Assembly: GCF_016545825.1 (NCBI RefSeq)
Contig: NC_052614.1
Location: forward strand, 46,007,212-46,071,211
DNA from: Eucalyptus grandis
Taxonomy: Eukaryota; Streptophyta; Magnoliopsida; Myrtales; Myrtaceae
Direction of reading: 5' to 3'
Length of the DNA stretch: 64,000 bases
Positions 12,370 to 23,800 of this stretch are shown piece after piece. Below the pieces are notes generated by a model. It was not told where the DNA came from and ran no database searches. It saw only the letters and a program-made list of their open reading frames with translations. How positions within the stretch are numbered: position 1 is the first letter of the stretch; each line of letters begins with the position of its first letter. The position numbers and the translations under genes were made by a program.

Positions 12370-13290
12370 CGACGCGAGGATCAACTTTCCTCAAAGCGGG
12401 CCGAGCATCCGGGCTCGGGGAGGCGGCCAAAACGGGCCAAAACCCCTCTGCGATACCCATTTCTGCACTCTCTGTGCGCGGCTGGTTGAGGCCGTTCCGA
12501 GGTCGATTGAGGTGGCCAAGGGCAGCTAGAGTCCGGTGGAGCTCCGGTGGGTTGAAGTGGCGGCGCATGGTGGCCGGAGGTGGCTGAACCGTGGCTTGTG
12601 CTGGCCAAAATGGAGCTGAACAGAGGCGGAACAGGGGTTGGACAGCAGCTCTGGAACAGCGAGTTGGGCGAGAGGGAGACCGAGCTGAGCGGAGCAGCGG
12701 CGGAGCGCACGGCGTCGCGCTGGCGGCGGTGCGGCAGCTCCGGTCCAACAACGCCAGCTGCTGCCCCAACTCCGGTGTCTTCCCAGATCTGAGATCCCGA
12801 GCAGCAAACGGAGGGGAAGACAGAGGGTGGACGGCGTTCAAGCAGGCGAGCAGGAGACGGACGGTGGCAGCGTTCCGGCACGACGGCGAAGGCAGCTCCG
12901 GCGCGATTGTAGCTCCTTCAAGCAACGCCGATCGCTGCTTCTACTTCTGCTAGTCGGTTCTGTTTGAACCAGAGGGAGGAGAGGGGCGGACGCACGCGGA
13001 CGGCAGCTCGGCGGGCGGCTCGGGTGTGCGAGCAGCTCCGGTGCTTGCGGGCGTGCGATGGCGGTGGCGAGAGGCGGCGACGGGCGAAGCTGCTATTGCT
13101 GCTTCGGCTGCTCTGGTCTTCGCACAGCCATGGCACGAGCAGCAAGAAGAGGGAGAGAGGGTGTCGACGGGAGAGAGAAGAGAAGAAGAGAAAACCAAAT
13201 TTTCTTTCTTTTTCTCTCACTCTCTCTCTTAGGTCAGCCATACGTGGGCCACCATGGCTGTCATCCACCCACCTTTCAAGCCCCAAAATA
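12370..13290. other. GC-rich part of the family-1 solo LTR
   Basis: GC-rich and open in several frames, but with no recognised domain. Equivalent blocks are at 45490-46060, 20080-20775 and 30660-31050 in other LTR copies, where the reading frames are not conserved. It is treated as LTR sequence and not as a gene. Confidence 0.7.
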
Positions 13291-13701
13291 ACCCTTCTAG
13301 AAGACTTTAGGTAGTTTAAAATATTGGGTCTATGGGCATACGAATTTGTTAGGTTTTCTTTCCAATTAGGCCTTAATTCCTCTTGAATTAAATCAAATTG
13401 ACCCCATTAATTTATGCAACACCTCATCATTCCAATTGGTATTTTTCCTACCAATATAGCCCACTTGCATTCCACTTTCACAATCCCCGCTTTAATTGAA
13501 CGAAAACGGCTCTATTTATCCAAATAATTAAAACCCGAAAATCTGATGTCACAAGATTTATATGTATTATTCATAGCATCATTGTATTTAAATTAAGCTA
13601 ATATCCTTTTATAATTACAGTAGAATAGTATATTAAGGAATTTTTCTTAAATATGATTTAGAATTATTGGTCCTTTAGGAAAAAGAAAGCTCAAGCCTTA
13701 C

Positions 13702-14190
13702 CCTCTATCTTTGAGATTCCATCCTTTGATACTAGCAACCTCCCTCAAAGCCTCCTTCCATCGTTGCACGACATCGCATACAAACTTCTGCTCGTGCTTC
13801 TGCAAAGCGTTATGGTATAGCACAATTTTGAGCTTGACATCATGGGTATCCACGTTGAAGAAGGTTGGCAAGATCATTGCTTTGTTGTCTCTATTTCTCG
13901 AGCAATCCACCATGTATGGAAGGTTGCGAAGACACCGTGTGCTTAATGCATAGTTTCTAGAAAAGATTGTGGATCTCTTGATTGTATCCTCCGATTTGCC
14001 TCCGATGGCTTCACCTTTTTTGATGTCTTCATCATCTCTGAAAATGTGAATCCCAGCTCCATCCATGGAGTGATAGAGATAGTCAGGAAAATCAAGACGA
14101 GTGTCAGGTCCTCTGAAATTCAAGAACACCTCGACATCTCTTCTATCGGTCGTTGACGCTGTTTTTCTGTTGAATGAGTCCCTGCTCTCC
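13702..14190 (-). pseudogene. TNL2 pseudogene, TIR exon
   Basis: Homologous to exon 1 of TNL1, ending at the same donor type (GAGG|GTAAGG). TIR signature FLNFRGPDTRLDF is present. Damage: the ATG of TNL1 is replaced (CTG at the equivalent site, with an in-frame TAG just upstream). About eight residues are missing before VFLNFRG and several before FSRNY. The catalytic motif WCLREL has become RCLRNL, so both the tryptophan and the NADase glutamate are lost. Together with the broken NB-ARC exon at 8811-9539 it is a dead copy. Confidence 0.85.
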
Positions 14191-15030
14191 AGCTAAAGTA
14201 TACTGATGGAGCTTAATAATGAGAAGAGAGATGTTGGAGTACTAACTAATCCATATGATTCTCGTGGATTTATGGAAGAGCTAGAGAAGTCTCCTTCGAT
14301 GCGTTGAAAACTAGGAAGTGGTGGAGAAATTTTACAGTGTCAATCATTCTATAAACTATTGTACTTGATAATATGAGTTTGATTTCCCTTCAAAAAGAAA
14401 CTGAAAAGTTTCCCCCAGGTCACAACCCGACAGGCCATTTGATTAAGAATGCCAACAGTGCACCGACGCACAAAATGCATGACCTCTTCCCTGATTTCAA
14501 TACCCGAAAAACAAATAGATGATATACACTTGGCATCAGGGAATATATATTGTATACTTGTGGTTAACGTCAATCTGCAAAAGCGAGAGGACTGGTCGCC
14601 AGGCAAATATGAGGTGCCCCGTGATGGACAATTGTGAAAGGACTCATCTAGAAACAAGAAACAGATTGCCTTTCTCATTCGGCAAATGGGGATGGCTTAA
14701 CTTGACCAACCAGGACTACTAAATTATAGAGCAAAGAAGCTTGAAGTGGAAGCTCTTAACAATACTTGTATTTTTTAGGTAATCCAAACCCTAACATTGA
14801 TGAAATCTCTGCACCTAACTATTAATACCTAAATTTTGATTAAATATTTATATAGAAAATTGTGAATCGATTTAGCCCTAACAAAAATAGATTTTCCCAC
14901 CATGTAGGCATAAATAAATATTTTACCAAATAAATAAATAAATCCGTGTTTATTATTTCTAGTTTATTACCCTTTTTACATTATTTTCGGATAAATAAAA
15001 ATTTATAAAAAAGAAAAGAAAAAAATTTCA
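14191..15030. other. TNL2 upstream flank, non-coding
   Basis: Positions 14365-14470 repeat the segment found upstream of TNL1 (GAGTTTGATTTCCCTTCAAAA, then CAGGTCACAACCCGACAG). A 109-codon minus-strand ORF at 14349-14678 overlaps this repeat. It has no recognised domain and may be residue of the same unidentified upstream gene. The remainder to 15030 is AT-rich. Confidence 0.45.
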
Positions 15031-15039
15031 AAAAAAGGG

Positions 15040-15790
15040 GCGCCCAGCGCCCCCTTCTTCTTCTCCCTCCACCCAAGCGGGCCCGGGCCTAGCTCGCCCA
15101 AGCTCCCCTTTCCTCATGGCCCGGCCCATCCCCTCCTTCTTCCTTCTTCCTTCTCCCTTCCTCCTGCCTTCTCCGCCTCTGCAACTCGCGCACGGAGGCC
15201 TCGACGCGCAGAGGACGACGCATGCAAGTGAAGTAGGGGAGTGACCGGCGAGATATCCGGGCCGATGGGACGCGAATCGAAGCGCCTTTAATGCTGCCGG
15301 ATGGAGGAGCAGCTCGGGCAGCCGGCGACGCACGAGGGGGGCAGCGGGCCGGAAACGTCCGCAACGTTGGGCCAGGCCAGCCGCGCCTTGGGGACCCGAC
15401 GCCCTTGCCGCCGCGTGCAACGTTGGTTGCTTGGCCCGACGCCGCCGCTGTTCGGCCACCGACAACACCGCCCGCTCGCCCTGCCACAAGCCCAAGTCCC
15501 TGCTGTTCGCGACCCACCGCTCGAGCCAACGACGACCAAGCCTCGCCGCCCCAACCGTCTCCACGACCCAGCCGCTCACTGATCACAGCCGAGCCTCACG
15601 CCGTCGAGCTCGCCGTCGTCCCTGCTGCCACCCGCCGCCTTGTCGTCGCGTCTGCCGGTCCCACGATGGTCGGTGCTGCTCGCAACGGCTAGGCCGTGAC
15701 GCGATCGGCCCGCCCGATGGGCGCCGCGGAGAGGTGGAGAATGGGAGAGGCGCGAGTCAGGTTGGCCGGGTCGGACGCAAGGATCCGATC
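15040..15790. other. GC-rich block without a recognisable gene
   Basis: A sharply bounded GC-rich block between AT-rich flanks. ORFs are open on both strands at once (about 183 codons on minus and 133 on plus), as expected from composition. No domain, splice structure or homologue was recognised. It may be an LTR or leader region of a retroelement, but I could not match it to others in the window. Confidence 0.4.
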
Positions 15791-16119
15791 GGGGGCATTT
15801 AGGGTCTGGTTTTTTAGGCTAAGATGAATTAGGCCTGTTGGGCTTATTCTGTTTTCTTGGGCCAGATTTGGGTTTCTGTTTAGCATATGGGCTTGACTAA
15901 TTCCTCTTTTTATTTTCCTTGGGCCAAGCTAACCGCTCCCATTAGCCGGACTCAGCCCAACCGAGGAGCCCGGGCCTTGCCCCAGGCTGGTCCCAACCCG
16001 GGTCGGATATGGAGGCCTGACCTGCGTCCGGTTGATTATATGAAATTTCAAAATTTGAGGCATTTTCAATTACTTGTTCTTCATCAACAAGGCTTACAAA
16101 TTGTATTCAAAAGAGAAAA

Positions 16120-16400
16120 ACACAAGAATAGTGACTTAGTGAGGAAAAAAAGTCATCCATTAAGTGTTTCATACTCAAAATATTATATTTCTCTATTGAT
16201 ACCTTAGTGAATTTCAGCGTGGGAGAGTGGACGTAGATTTGACCTAAGCCGAACTACTATAAGTCTCGTGTTCAATTTTCTTTTCTCTTTAACTCTTTTT
16301 GATTTGTTTGTTATAATCTTTTTCTGAATTTATCAAATTTCTAAACCATCTCTAATTAAGTTTGAATTTATTTCAGAAGTCTAGTGACACTTTTAGTTAG
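16120..16400 (+). repeat. Fragment of a copia-type LTR (3' part)
   Basis: The words CGTGGGAGAGTGGACGTAG, AAGCCGAAC and CACTATAAAT-like CTACTATAAGTCTCGTGTTC match the reverse complement of the solo LTR at 39442-40557, in the same order. AGTGACTTAGTGAGG and AAGTGTTT lie upstream in both. Ends could not be set and no target duplication was found. Confidence 0.6.
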
Positions 16401-19281
16401 ACTTTGTTTGAAATATAACTTATTATGGATTTATTTGTTTAATTTGTTTTTACACCAATTTACCCCATTTAGGTGGTAATATTAGCATTTTCATTTTTAA
16501 CTTTTCCAACAACGTCAGCATGCAAAACATTGTTTTCGGCTTATCTAGGTACGTTAGCGTTTTAGCTTGATTTTTTCGCTGTTAACACTTAACTGATCCA
16601 TTTTGCTATGATTTTAACATTTAAGCATACATTTTTTAATTTTTAGTACTTTTAAGTGTCTTTCCGTACTAAATTTTTGCACTCCAGAGGTACGGGTGTC
16701 CACTTTCCTGGCAGTTCTTTTTCTAGCGCATCCAACAAGTTTGCGTAGGGCAGCCTTCACTGCTGTTCTGACATCTTGGTCTCATTGTTGTCCCTATAGC
16801 GTCCCGGCAAACCAGTGACCTTCAGCAAACCTCCGTCACCTCAGTCGTGATACTGTGGCCTCCCCAAGATCCTTGCAGTCTCGTGGCCAGTTTGGCTTCG
16901 CTCACATTCAATGCCATACCCCACAGCAGCATTATTGTCTATCTCTTACAATTATTCTCCGTTCATTGCCCAGCGTAGCACTGCTCCCCTCTACCGAGTT
17001 CTCAGGCATTTCTCATGACCTGGAAATCTCTGTTGGTCGTCAAATCTGGCCCAGCATCAGAGACTTTAGTCCCGTGTGATTTAGGCGCCCACAAGGGTTC
17101 GCTGTGTAGGTCTCGGTCTTTGACTGGCCTAGAGGGGATTCTTACTATATATAAAAGTGTTCATTTATTCTCTTTAGTTAGTTGATTCCAGTATAGGATT
17201 TTAAATAAGCATTATTAAATATTGCAGCCTAGGTTATCTAATCATGTTTTGATTAACCAAGACGTATTAGGCCTCCCGACCTTTAGACATAAGTCAGACC
17301 CTAATGTCATCTTGCATGACTTGTGATGATTGATTTGATTAAGTTGGAATTCTATTGCTTTGAATTAACATGTTATCAATGAAACGATGAATTTTAAGTA
17401 TGTGTGTTTCATCGTATCACAATATTATCAATCGTCATTGCAACCACTTGCACTTTAGGAGTTTTCATATTTAGGGTCATGCATCATTGTTCTCATAATG
17501 CATATAGACTTGGAGCATGTTAAATTTTAGAAAGCATGTAGATTTAGGACGATTCATCATTTTTGTTAAATATAAAATCAAATAAAAAATGTCACATAGA
17601 TTGCATGTAGACCTAGGGTCAATTTAGTCTCATATCATATGGTACATGTCACGTCATACGAATATTCCTAGGTTATTCGCACTACATAGTTAATATAGTA
17701 CAAAATATATAGGAGTTAGCATCGTACCATGTAATTGTTAGTCATATGGCTAAGTGATTCGAGTCTTGAGATTTAAATTTATCATTTTCATTAAAAAAAA
17801 ATCATAGAATAAAATAGCACTTCATGATTGCATATATGTAAAATGTCCCACCTTGCACATAGAAAACAAAATGTATGCGCATTTAATTTATAGACTTTTA
17901 GGGTAATTTGTCTTTTCATTAAGTAATAAAAGAAAAGGAACAAAAAAATCATATTAGTCAGCCTCATATACATTGCATCAATTAGGAAAAAATAATTTAG
18001 TATAGATTGCATTTCAATTAGTCATATCATGCATAATACTCATGCACTCCGCCTGCATATTTTTCTAAAATAATAATTTGCAGAAAGTTTGTGGTGATGG
18101 ATAGAGATACACTTTGCTTGCTTAACGCATCCAAATTCTCAAAGTTTTCTGTAATTTATTTACTGCATTAATAATTGGATGTTACTTTTCTAAGTGCGCA
18201 CCCGCACCCACATGTTAGCAGCGAAGGAAAAAATGGAAAAAAAGACTGCATGCAAAATATTTTCGAAATAAAGAGAAAATATATCAAAATGGCGTTAGAT
18301 TAATCTAGCATAACTCAATGCCCAAATCCATTGAATCTTTGGTTCATAGAATAAAAATATACTTCCACATTTTAATTGGGTGTCTAATCGACCTTAAACG
18401 ATTAGCGGTTGCTCCAAAAGGTATGATTGAATCGAGTATCAAGTTGTGATTAATAGGATTATGAGACGTGATATGTCAACCTTCACTGACTCGTGTTAAA
18501 CCTAGAAAAAGCTTGAAGCATAATCTTTGGAAACTTAGCCGTCGGACGATGGAAGTGATGAAAACACATTATGCGTGCGGGCCGGGGTTGGCGAATTGGG
18601 AGGCATCGTGGAATGGAGTCCCAAGTAGAATAAAACTATAGCAGAAAAAAAATTATTTTATTTATTATGTAGTAATACGCCTAAGAGAAGAAGAAAAATA
18701 TTTTAACAAGGAAAAGGACATTAAAAGTCCACAACCCATTTTTATTTTGGTTTCAAGGCTTCATTATATAAGTCCTTTTGCAATATTATCATTAAATTTT
18801 CATAACAAATGCATTTCGGTAACGGATGGGAGCAATCCTAAAAGGTTAAATTCTTGAAGATACATAAAATTGCATTTCCAATTAAGTTATGAGTTTTGGA
18901 GTGTACGAGGAGTCTATTTTGTTGTTCATAGGATGGATAAAGTCGTCCATAACAAGAGATTAAATATGCTTTCAGTAATATGTAAGGCCTATTACTTTAT
19001 TAGTGACAAACAAAAGATTAATAATAGATGAAATTTGTTTATTTAGCCTCCATTACTCCTCAATAAATAACCAATTTATTTTTGTAGAATGAGTTCGGAT
19101 AATATCATGTTATTGGAATAGAATGTTGGCAGGCAAGGAGAAATTACCTGTTCGGTTATGGAAGTGATGATCTCATAATTAAGTAAAATCTGCTGTCTAC
19201 CAAGCTTTATTAAGGAAAAATTATTAATTCGTCAATCGAGCTTAATAATTAACCACTGGGGTTTGCTCCAATGGCCACCTT
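16401..19281. other. Intergenic DNA, mostly AT-rich, no gene recognised
   Basis: Positions 16690-17140 are less AT-rich and may be an old repeat, but no domain could be read on either strand. The rest is AT-rich with short meaningless ORFs, for example 17791-18012. Confidence 0.4.
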
Positions 19282-20775
19282 ATGACATCCCAAATTTCTG
19301 ATTCTGTTTTCAATTAAATAAGTTGGGCTTTTCATCAATGCGCCTTTAGCTTTATTTTCCGAGCTAATCACTCACGAGATAACTAGTCTATCAGGTAAAA
19401 CCGTTAAGGACTCTAAACGCAATAGACTTGAGAATTCGACCATGAATCGGTTGCTTGACCGTGCTAGTTTGTAAGGATCATTATGGCACTGTCAGAATTG
19501 AACATAGATTAGAGATAGGTCGATTTGATGGAGATATGTTATTAGAGTGTGGGTGATTTCACTTGATTTCAATATTCTCGTGGATAAGCACTAAATCGAT
19601 TATTCTGTCGTTTTAAGTACCCTGTGTCCGTATTTGAAGTCTTGAGATTTTCACGATAATTAAGAGTCGCCAATGTGTCAAAGATTTATCGTGGCTTGAA
19701 AATAATCAACCACGGGTCAATTGCACTGAAAATTTCTAAAAGCTACCCAGTAAATTAGGACACGCTCAAATCACGCCCGATTGAAATTAACCGCGAATTT
19801 AAACCCGATTTCAGAAATTGAAAGTTTTGTCATCTCATGATTCATTTTAGGAAAGATTTTTTTGCAAACCGAGATTTTCAACGAAAAATCCAAAGTAAGG
19901 GCATTTTGGATCGGGAAATTCGAGGGACTGTTTTTGAGCGCAACCATGGCAATCAAGTTGGTTCAATTGGTGAGAAAAAAAATCATGGAATAAGTGTGGA
20001 CACCTTGGCTGAATTGTTTGGGCTTCAATTGTATATTGAATTGTGGTGGAATTGAATGGAATTGAATGAATTTAAGGAACAAATGTGCAAAATTCGTATG
20101 CCATGGGGGGATGAACATTTGGACTACTTCAGTGGTGTGTTGAGGAAGCTTTGAGGAGAGAGAAAGCTGCCGTGGATGGCTGATGGCTGGTGGGGGCAAG
20201 GCAAGGAAGAATTGGGCAAGTGTTGGAAGCCTAGGAGGCCATTTGGGGTTTCCCTCTTTAGCAGCTCTTCTTCCTCCTTGAAACTTGGCTTTCTCCATTG
20301 TTATGGTCCTTAAAGAGCTCGAGAGAACCAAGAGAACTGAGCAGAGCAGCCCCCTCCACCGTCGTAAAGCCCCGTCGACCTCTTTTCCCTATGTTTTCTT
20401 TCTTCCGCTTTCCGCTCCAGCTTGACCTTTCTAAAAACTAGAGTTAAAAGTTGTCTTCCCGTGCAAATTAGCCTTCGTGCCACCCACCATCATCTTCAGC
20501 ACATCCAAATCGTACGGGAGCACCTCGTTGTTCACCAGAAGGAGTTGCCGATCGACTCGCACACTGGCGAGAAGAAACGGCTCACCAGTCCGTTGGTCCA
20601 CTCACCGAGTGCATTGTTTGGGCGATTTTCTCCATTTTCCTCCCATTCCAGCTCTTCCTCCACCATTCCAACCACTAGCAAGTCCCCCTTGACCCCCAAG
20701 AGCCGCTGGTTGCCGGCCACCCGCTCGCTGTGAGCTTTGATCAACCCTTTCTACCACAGTCTCTGGGTCTCGCTT
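19282..20775 (+). repeat. Family-1 LTR, 5' part, cut by the assembly gap
   Basis: Starts with TATGACATCCCAAATTTCTG, matching the 5' end of the family (TGTGACATC...). It shares CCACGGGTCAA, TTTCTAAAAGCTACCCAGTA and TTTCAGAAATTGAAAGTTTTG with the copies at 30200-30400 and, reversed, at 55100-55300. It then enters a CT/GC-rich block and stops at the run of N. The 3' half is missing from this contig. Confidence 0.75.
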
Positions 20776-20875
20776 NNNNNNNNNNNNNNNNNNNNNNNNN
20801 NNNNNNNNNNNNNNNNNNNNNNNNNNNNNNNNNNNNNNNNNNNNNNNNNNNNNNNNNNNNNNNNNNNNNNNNNNN
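20776..20875. other. Assembly gap of exactly 100 N
   Basis: One hundred unresolved bases, a conventional placeholder length for a scaffold join of unknown size. Sequence character changes completely across it: an LTR on the left and a telomere-like array on the right. Confidence 0.98.
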
Positions 20876-23800
20876 GCCTGGGCCTGGGCCCTGGGCCTGG
20901 GCCTGGGCCTGGGCCCTGGGCCTGGGCCTGGGCCTGGGCCTGGGCCTGGGCCTAGGCCTGGGCCTAGGCCTAGGCCTAGGCCTAGGCCTAGGCCTGGGCC
21001 TAGGCCTAGGCCTGGGCCTGGGCCTAGGCCTAGGCCTAGGCCTAGGCCTGGGCCTGGGCCTGGGCCTGGGCCTGGGCCTAGGCCCTGGGCCTGGGCCTAG
21101 GCCTGGCCCTGGGCCTAGGCCTGGGCCTGGGCCCTGGGCCTGGGCCCTGGGCCTGGGCCTAGGCCTGGGCCTGGGCCTGGGCCTGGGCCTGGGCCTAGGC
21201 CTGGGCCTAGGCCTGGGCCTAGGCCTGGGCCTGGGCCTGGGCCCTGGGCCTGGGCCTAGGCCTGGGCCTGGGCCTGGGCCTAGGCCTAGGCCTGAGGCCT
21301 AGGCCCTAGGCCTAGGCCTGGGCCTGGCCTAAGGCCTGGGAGGCCTGGGCCTGGGCCTGGCCTGGGCCTGGGCCTGGGCCCCCTGGGCCCTGGGCCTAGG
21401 CCTAGGCCTAGGCCTAGGCCTAGGCCTGGGCCTGGGCCTGGGCCTAGGCCCTGGGCCTAGGCCTAGGCCCTAGGCCTAGGCCCTGGGCCTAGGCCTGGGC
21501 CCTAGGCCTGGGCCTGGCCTAGGCCTAGGCCTGGGCCTGGGCCTGGGCCTGGGCCTGGGCCTGGGCCCTGGGCCTGGCCCTGGGCCTGGGCCTGGGCCCT
21601 AGGCCCTAGGCCTGGGCCTGGGCCTGGGCCTGGGCCTGGGCCTGGGCCTGGGCCTAGGCCTAGGCCTAGGCCTGGGCCTGGGCCTGGGCCTGGGCCTGGG
21701 CCCTGGGCCTAGGCCTGGGCCTGGGCCTAGGCCTGGGCCCTAGGCCTGGGCCTAGGCCTAGGCCTAGGCCTGGGCCTGGGCCTGGGCCTGGGCCTAGGCC
21801 TAGGCCTAGGCCTAGGCCTAGGCCTGGGCCTGGGCCCTGGGCCTAGGCCTGGGCCTAGGCCTGGGCCTGGGCCTAGGCCTGGGCCTGGGCCTGGGCCTGG
21901 CCCTGGGCCTGGGCCTAGGCCTGGGCCTGGGCCTGGGCCCTGGGCCCTGGGCCTGGGCCTGGGCCTGGGCCTAGGCCTGGGCCTGGGCCTGGGCCTGGGC
22001 CTGGGCCTGGGCCCTGGGCCTAGGCCTAGGCCTAGGCCTGGGCCTAGGCCTAGGCCTAGGCCTAGGCCTAGGCCCTGGGCCTAGGCCTGGGCCTAGGCCT
22101 GGGCCTGGGCCTGGGCCTGGGCCTGGGCCTGGGCCTGGGCCCTGGCCTAGGCCTGGGCCTAGGCCTGGGCCTGGGCCTAGGCCTGGGCCTGGGCCTAGGC
22201 CTGGGCCTGGGCCTGGGCCTAGGCCTAGGCCTAGGCCTAGGCCTAGGCCTGGGCCTGGGCCTAGGCCTAGGCCTAGGCCCTAGGCCTAGGCCTAGGCCCT
22301 GGGCCTGGGCCTGGGCCTAGGCCTGGGCCTGGGCCTGGGCCTGGGCCTGGGCCTGGGCCTAGGCCTGGGCCTGGGCCTGGGCCTGGGCCTAGGCCTGGGC
22401 CTGGGCCTGGGCCTGGGCCTGGGCCTGGGCCTAGGCCTAGGCCTAGGCCTAGGCCTAGGCCTAGGCCTAGGCCTAGGCCTAGGCCCTGGCCTAGGCCTAG
22501 GCCCTAGGCCTAGGCCTAGGCCTAGGCCTGGGCCTAGGCCCTGGGCCTGGGCCTGGGCCTGGGCCTGGGCCCTGGGCCTGGGCCTGGGCCTGGGCCTGGG
22601 CCTGGGCCCTGGGCCTAGGCCTGGGCCTGGGCCTGGGCCTAGGCCTGGGCCTGGGCCCTGGGCCCTGGGCCTGGGCCTAGGCCTGGGCCTGGGCCTGGGC
22701 CTGGGCCTGGGCCTGGGAGGCCTGGGCCTGGGCCTGGGCCCTGGGCCTAGGCCTAGGCCTAGGCCCTGGGCCTGGGCCTGGGCCTGGGCCTGGGCCTGGG
22801 CCTGGGCCTAGGCCCTGGGCCTGGGCCTGGCCCTGGGCCTGGGCCCTGGGCCTGGGCCTAGGCCTGGGCCTGGGCCTGGGCCTAGGCCTAGGCCTAGGCC
22901 TGGGCCTAGGCCTGGGCCTGGGCCCTGGGCCTAGGCCTGGGCCTGGGCCTAGGCCTGGGCCTAGGCCTAGGCCTGGGCCTAGGCCTGGGCCCTGGGCCTA
23001 GGCCTGGGCCCTAGGCCTGGGCCTGGGCCTGGGCCTGGGCCTGGGCCTGGGCCTGGGCCCTGGGCCTAGGCCTGGCCCTGGGCCTGGGCCTGGGCCTGGG
23101 CCTGGGCCCTGGGCCTGGGCCTGGGCCTGGGCCCTGGGCCTGGGCCCCTGGGCCTGGGCCCTGGGCCTGGGCCCTGGGCCCTGGGCCTGGGCCTGGGCCT
23201 GGGCCTGGGCCTGGGCCTGGGCCTAGGCCTAGGCCTAGGCCTGGGCCTGGGCCTAGGCCTGGGCCTGGGCCTGGGCCTGGGCCTGGGCCTGGGCCTGGGC
23301 CTGGGCCTGGGCCCTGGGCCTGGGCCTGGGCCTGGGCCTGGGCCCTGGGCCTGGGCCTGGCCCTGGGCCCTGGGCCTGGGCCTAGGCCTGGGCCTAGGCC
23401 TAGGCCTGGGCCTGGGCCCTGGGCCTGGGCCTGGGCCTGCCTAGGCCCTAGGCCTAGGCCTGGGCCTGGGCCTGGGCCTAGGCCTAGGCCTAGGCCTGGG
23501 CCTGGGCCTAGGCCTGGGCCTAGGGGCCTGGGCCTGGGCCCTGGGCCTGGGCCTGGGCCTAGGCCTGGGCCTAGGCCTAGGCCTAGGCCTAGGCCCTGGG
23601 CCTGGGCCTGGGCCTGGGCCTGGGCCTGGGCCCTGGGCCTGGGCCCTGGGCCCTAGGCCCTAGGCCTGGGCCTGGGCCTAGGCCTGGGCCTGGGCCTGGG
23701 CCTGGGCCTGGGCCTGGGCCTGGGCCTGGGCCTGGGCCCTGGGCCTAGGCCTGGGCCTGGGCCTGGGCCTGGGCCTGGGCCTGGGCCTGGGCCTGGGCCC

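Larger units (their letters stand above)
10533..13553 (-). repeat. Solo LTR, family 1 (about 3.0 kb), in the TNL2 intron
   Basis: Read on the minus strand, it starts TGTGACATCAGATTTTCGGG and ends CGGGGCGTGACA. The same family occurs at 19282-20775, at 30180-40916 (interrupted) and at 43659-55641 (interrupted), sharing the terminal block, a tandem-repeat block, an AACTCACTAAT-type block and a GC-rich block. No gag or pol adjoins it, so it is a solo LTR, presumably left by LTR-LTR recombination. Flanking 5-mers (GTACT and AGATT) do not match, so no target duplication is claimed. TGTGACAT ends with GTCGTGACA-like 3' ends are common in plant gypsy elements. Confidence 0.8.

Noticed and set aside
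12326..13314. ORFs of 80-199 codons on both strands
   Set aside because: They lie in the GC-rich part of a family-1 solo LTR. The equivalent regions of other copies do not conserve the frames.
10528..13558. Target duplication of the solo LTR in the TNL2 intron
   Set aside because: The flanking 5-mers GTACT and AGATT differ, so none is claimed.
15028..15802. ORFs up to 183 codons in a GC-rich block
   Set aside because: Both strands are open over the same bases and no recognisable domain was found, as expected from composition.
20730..21302. ORF of about 190 codons with Gly-Leu or Pro-Gly repeats running into the array
   Set aside because: It spans the N gap and translates a tandem hexamer. 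Open frames are a by-product of the repeat, and there is no start context or domain.
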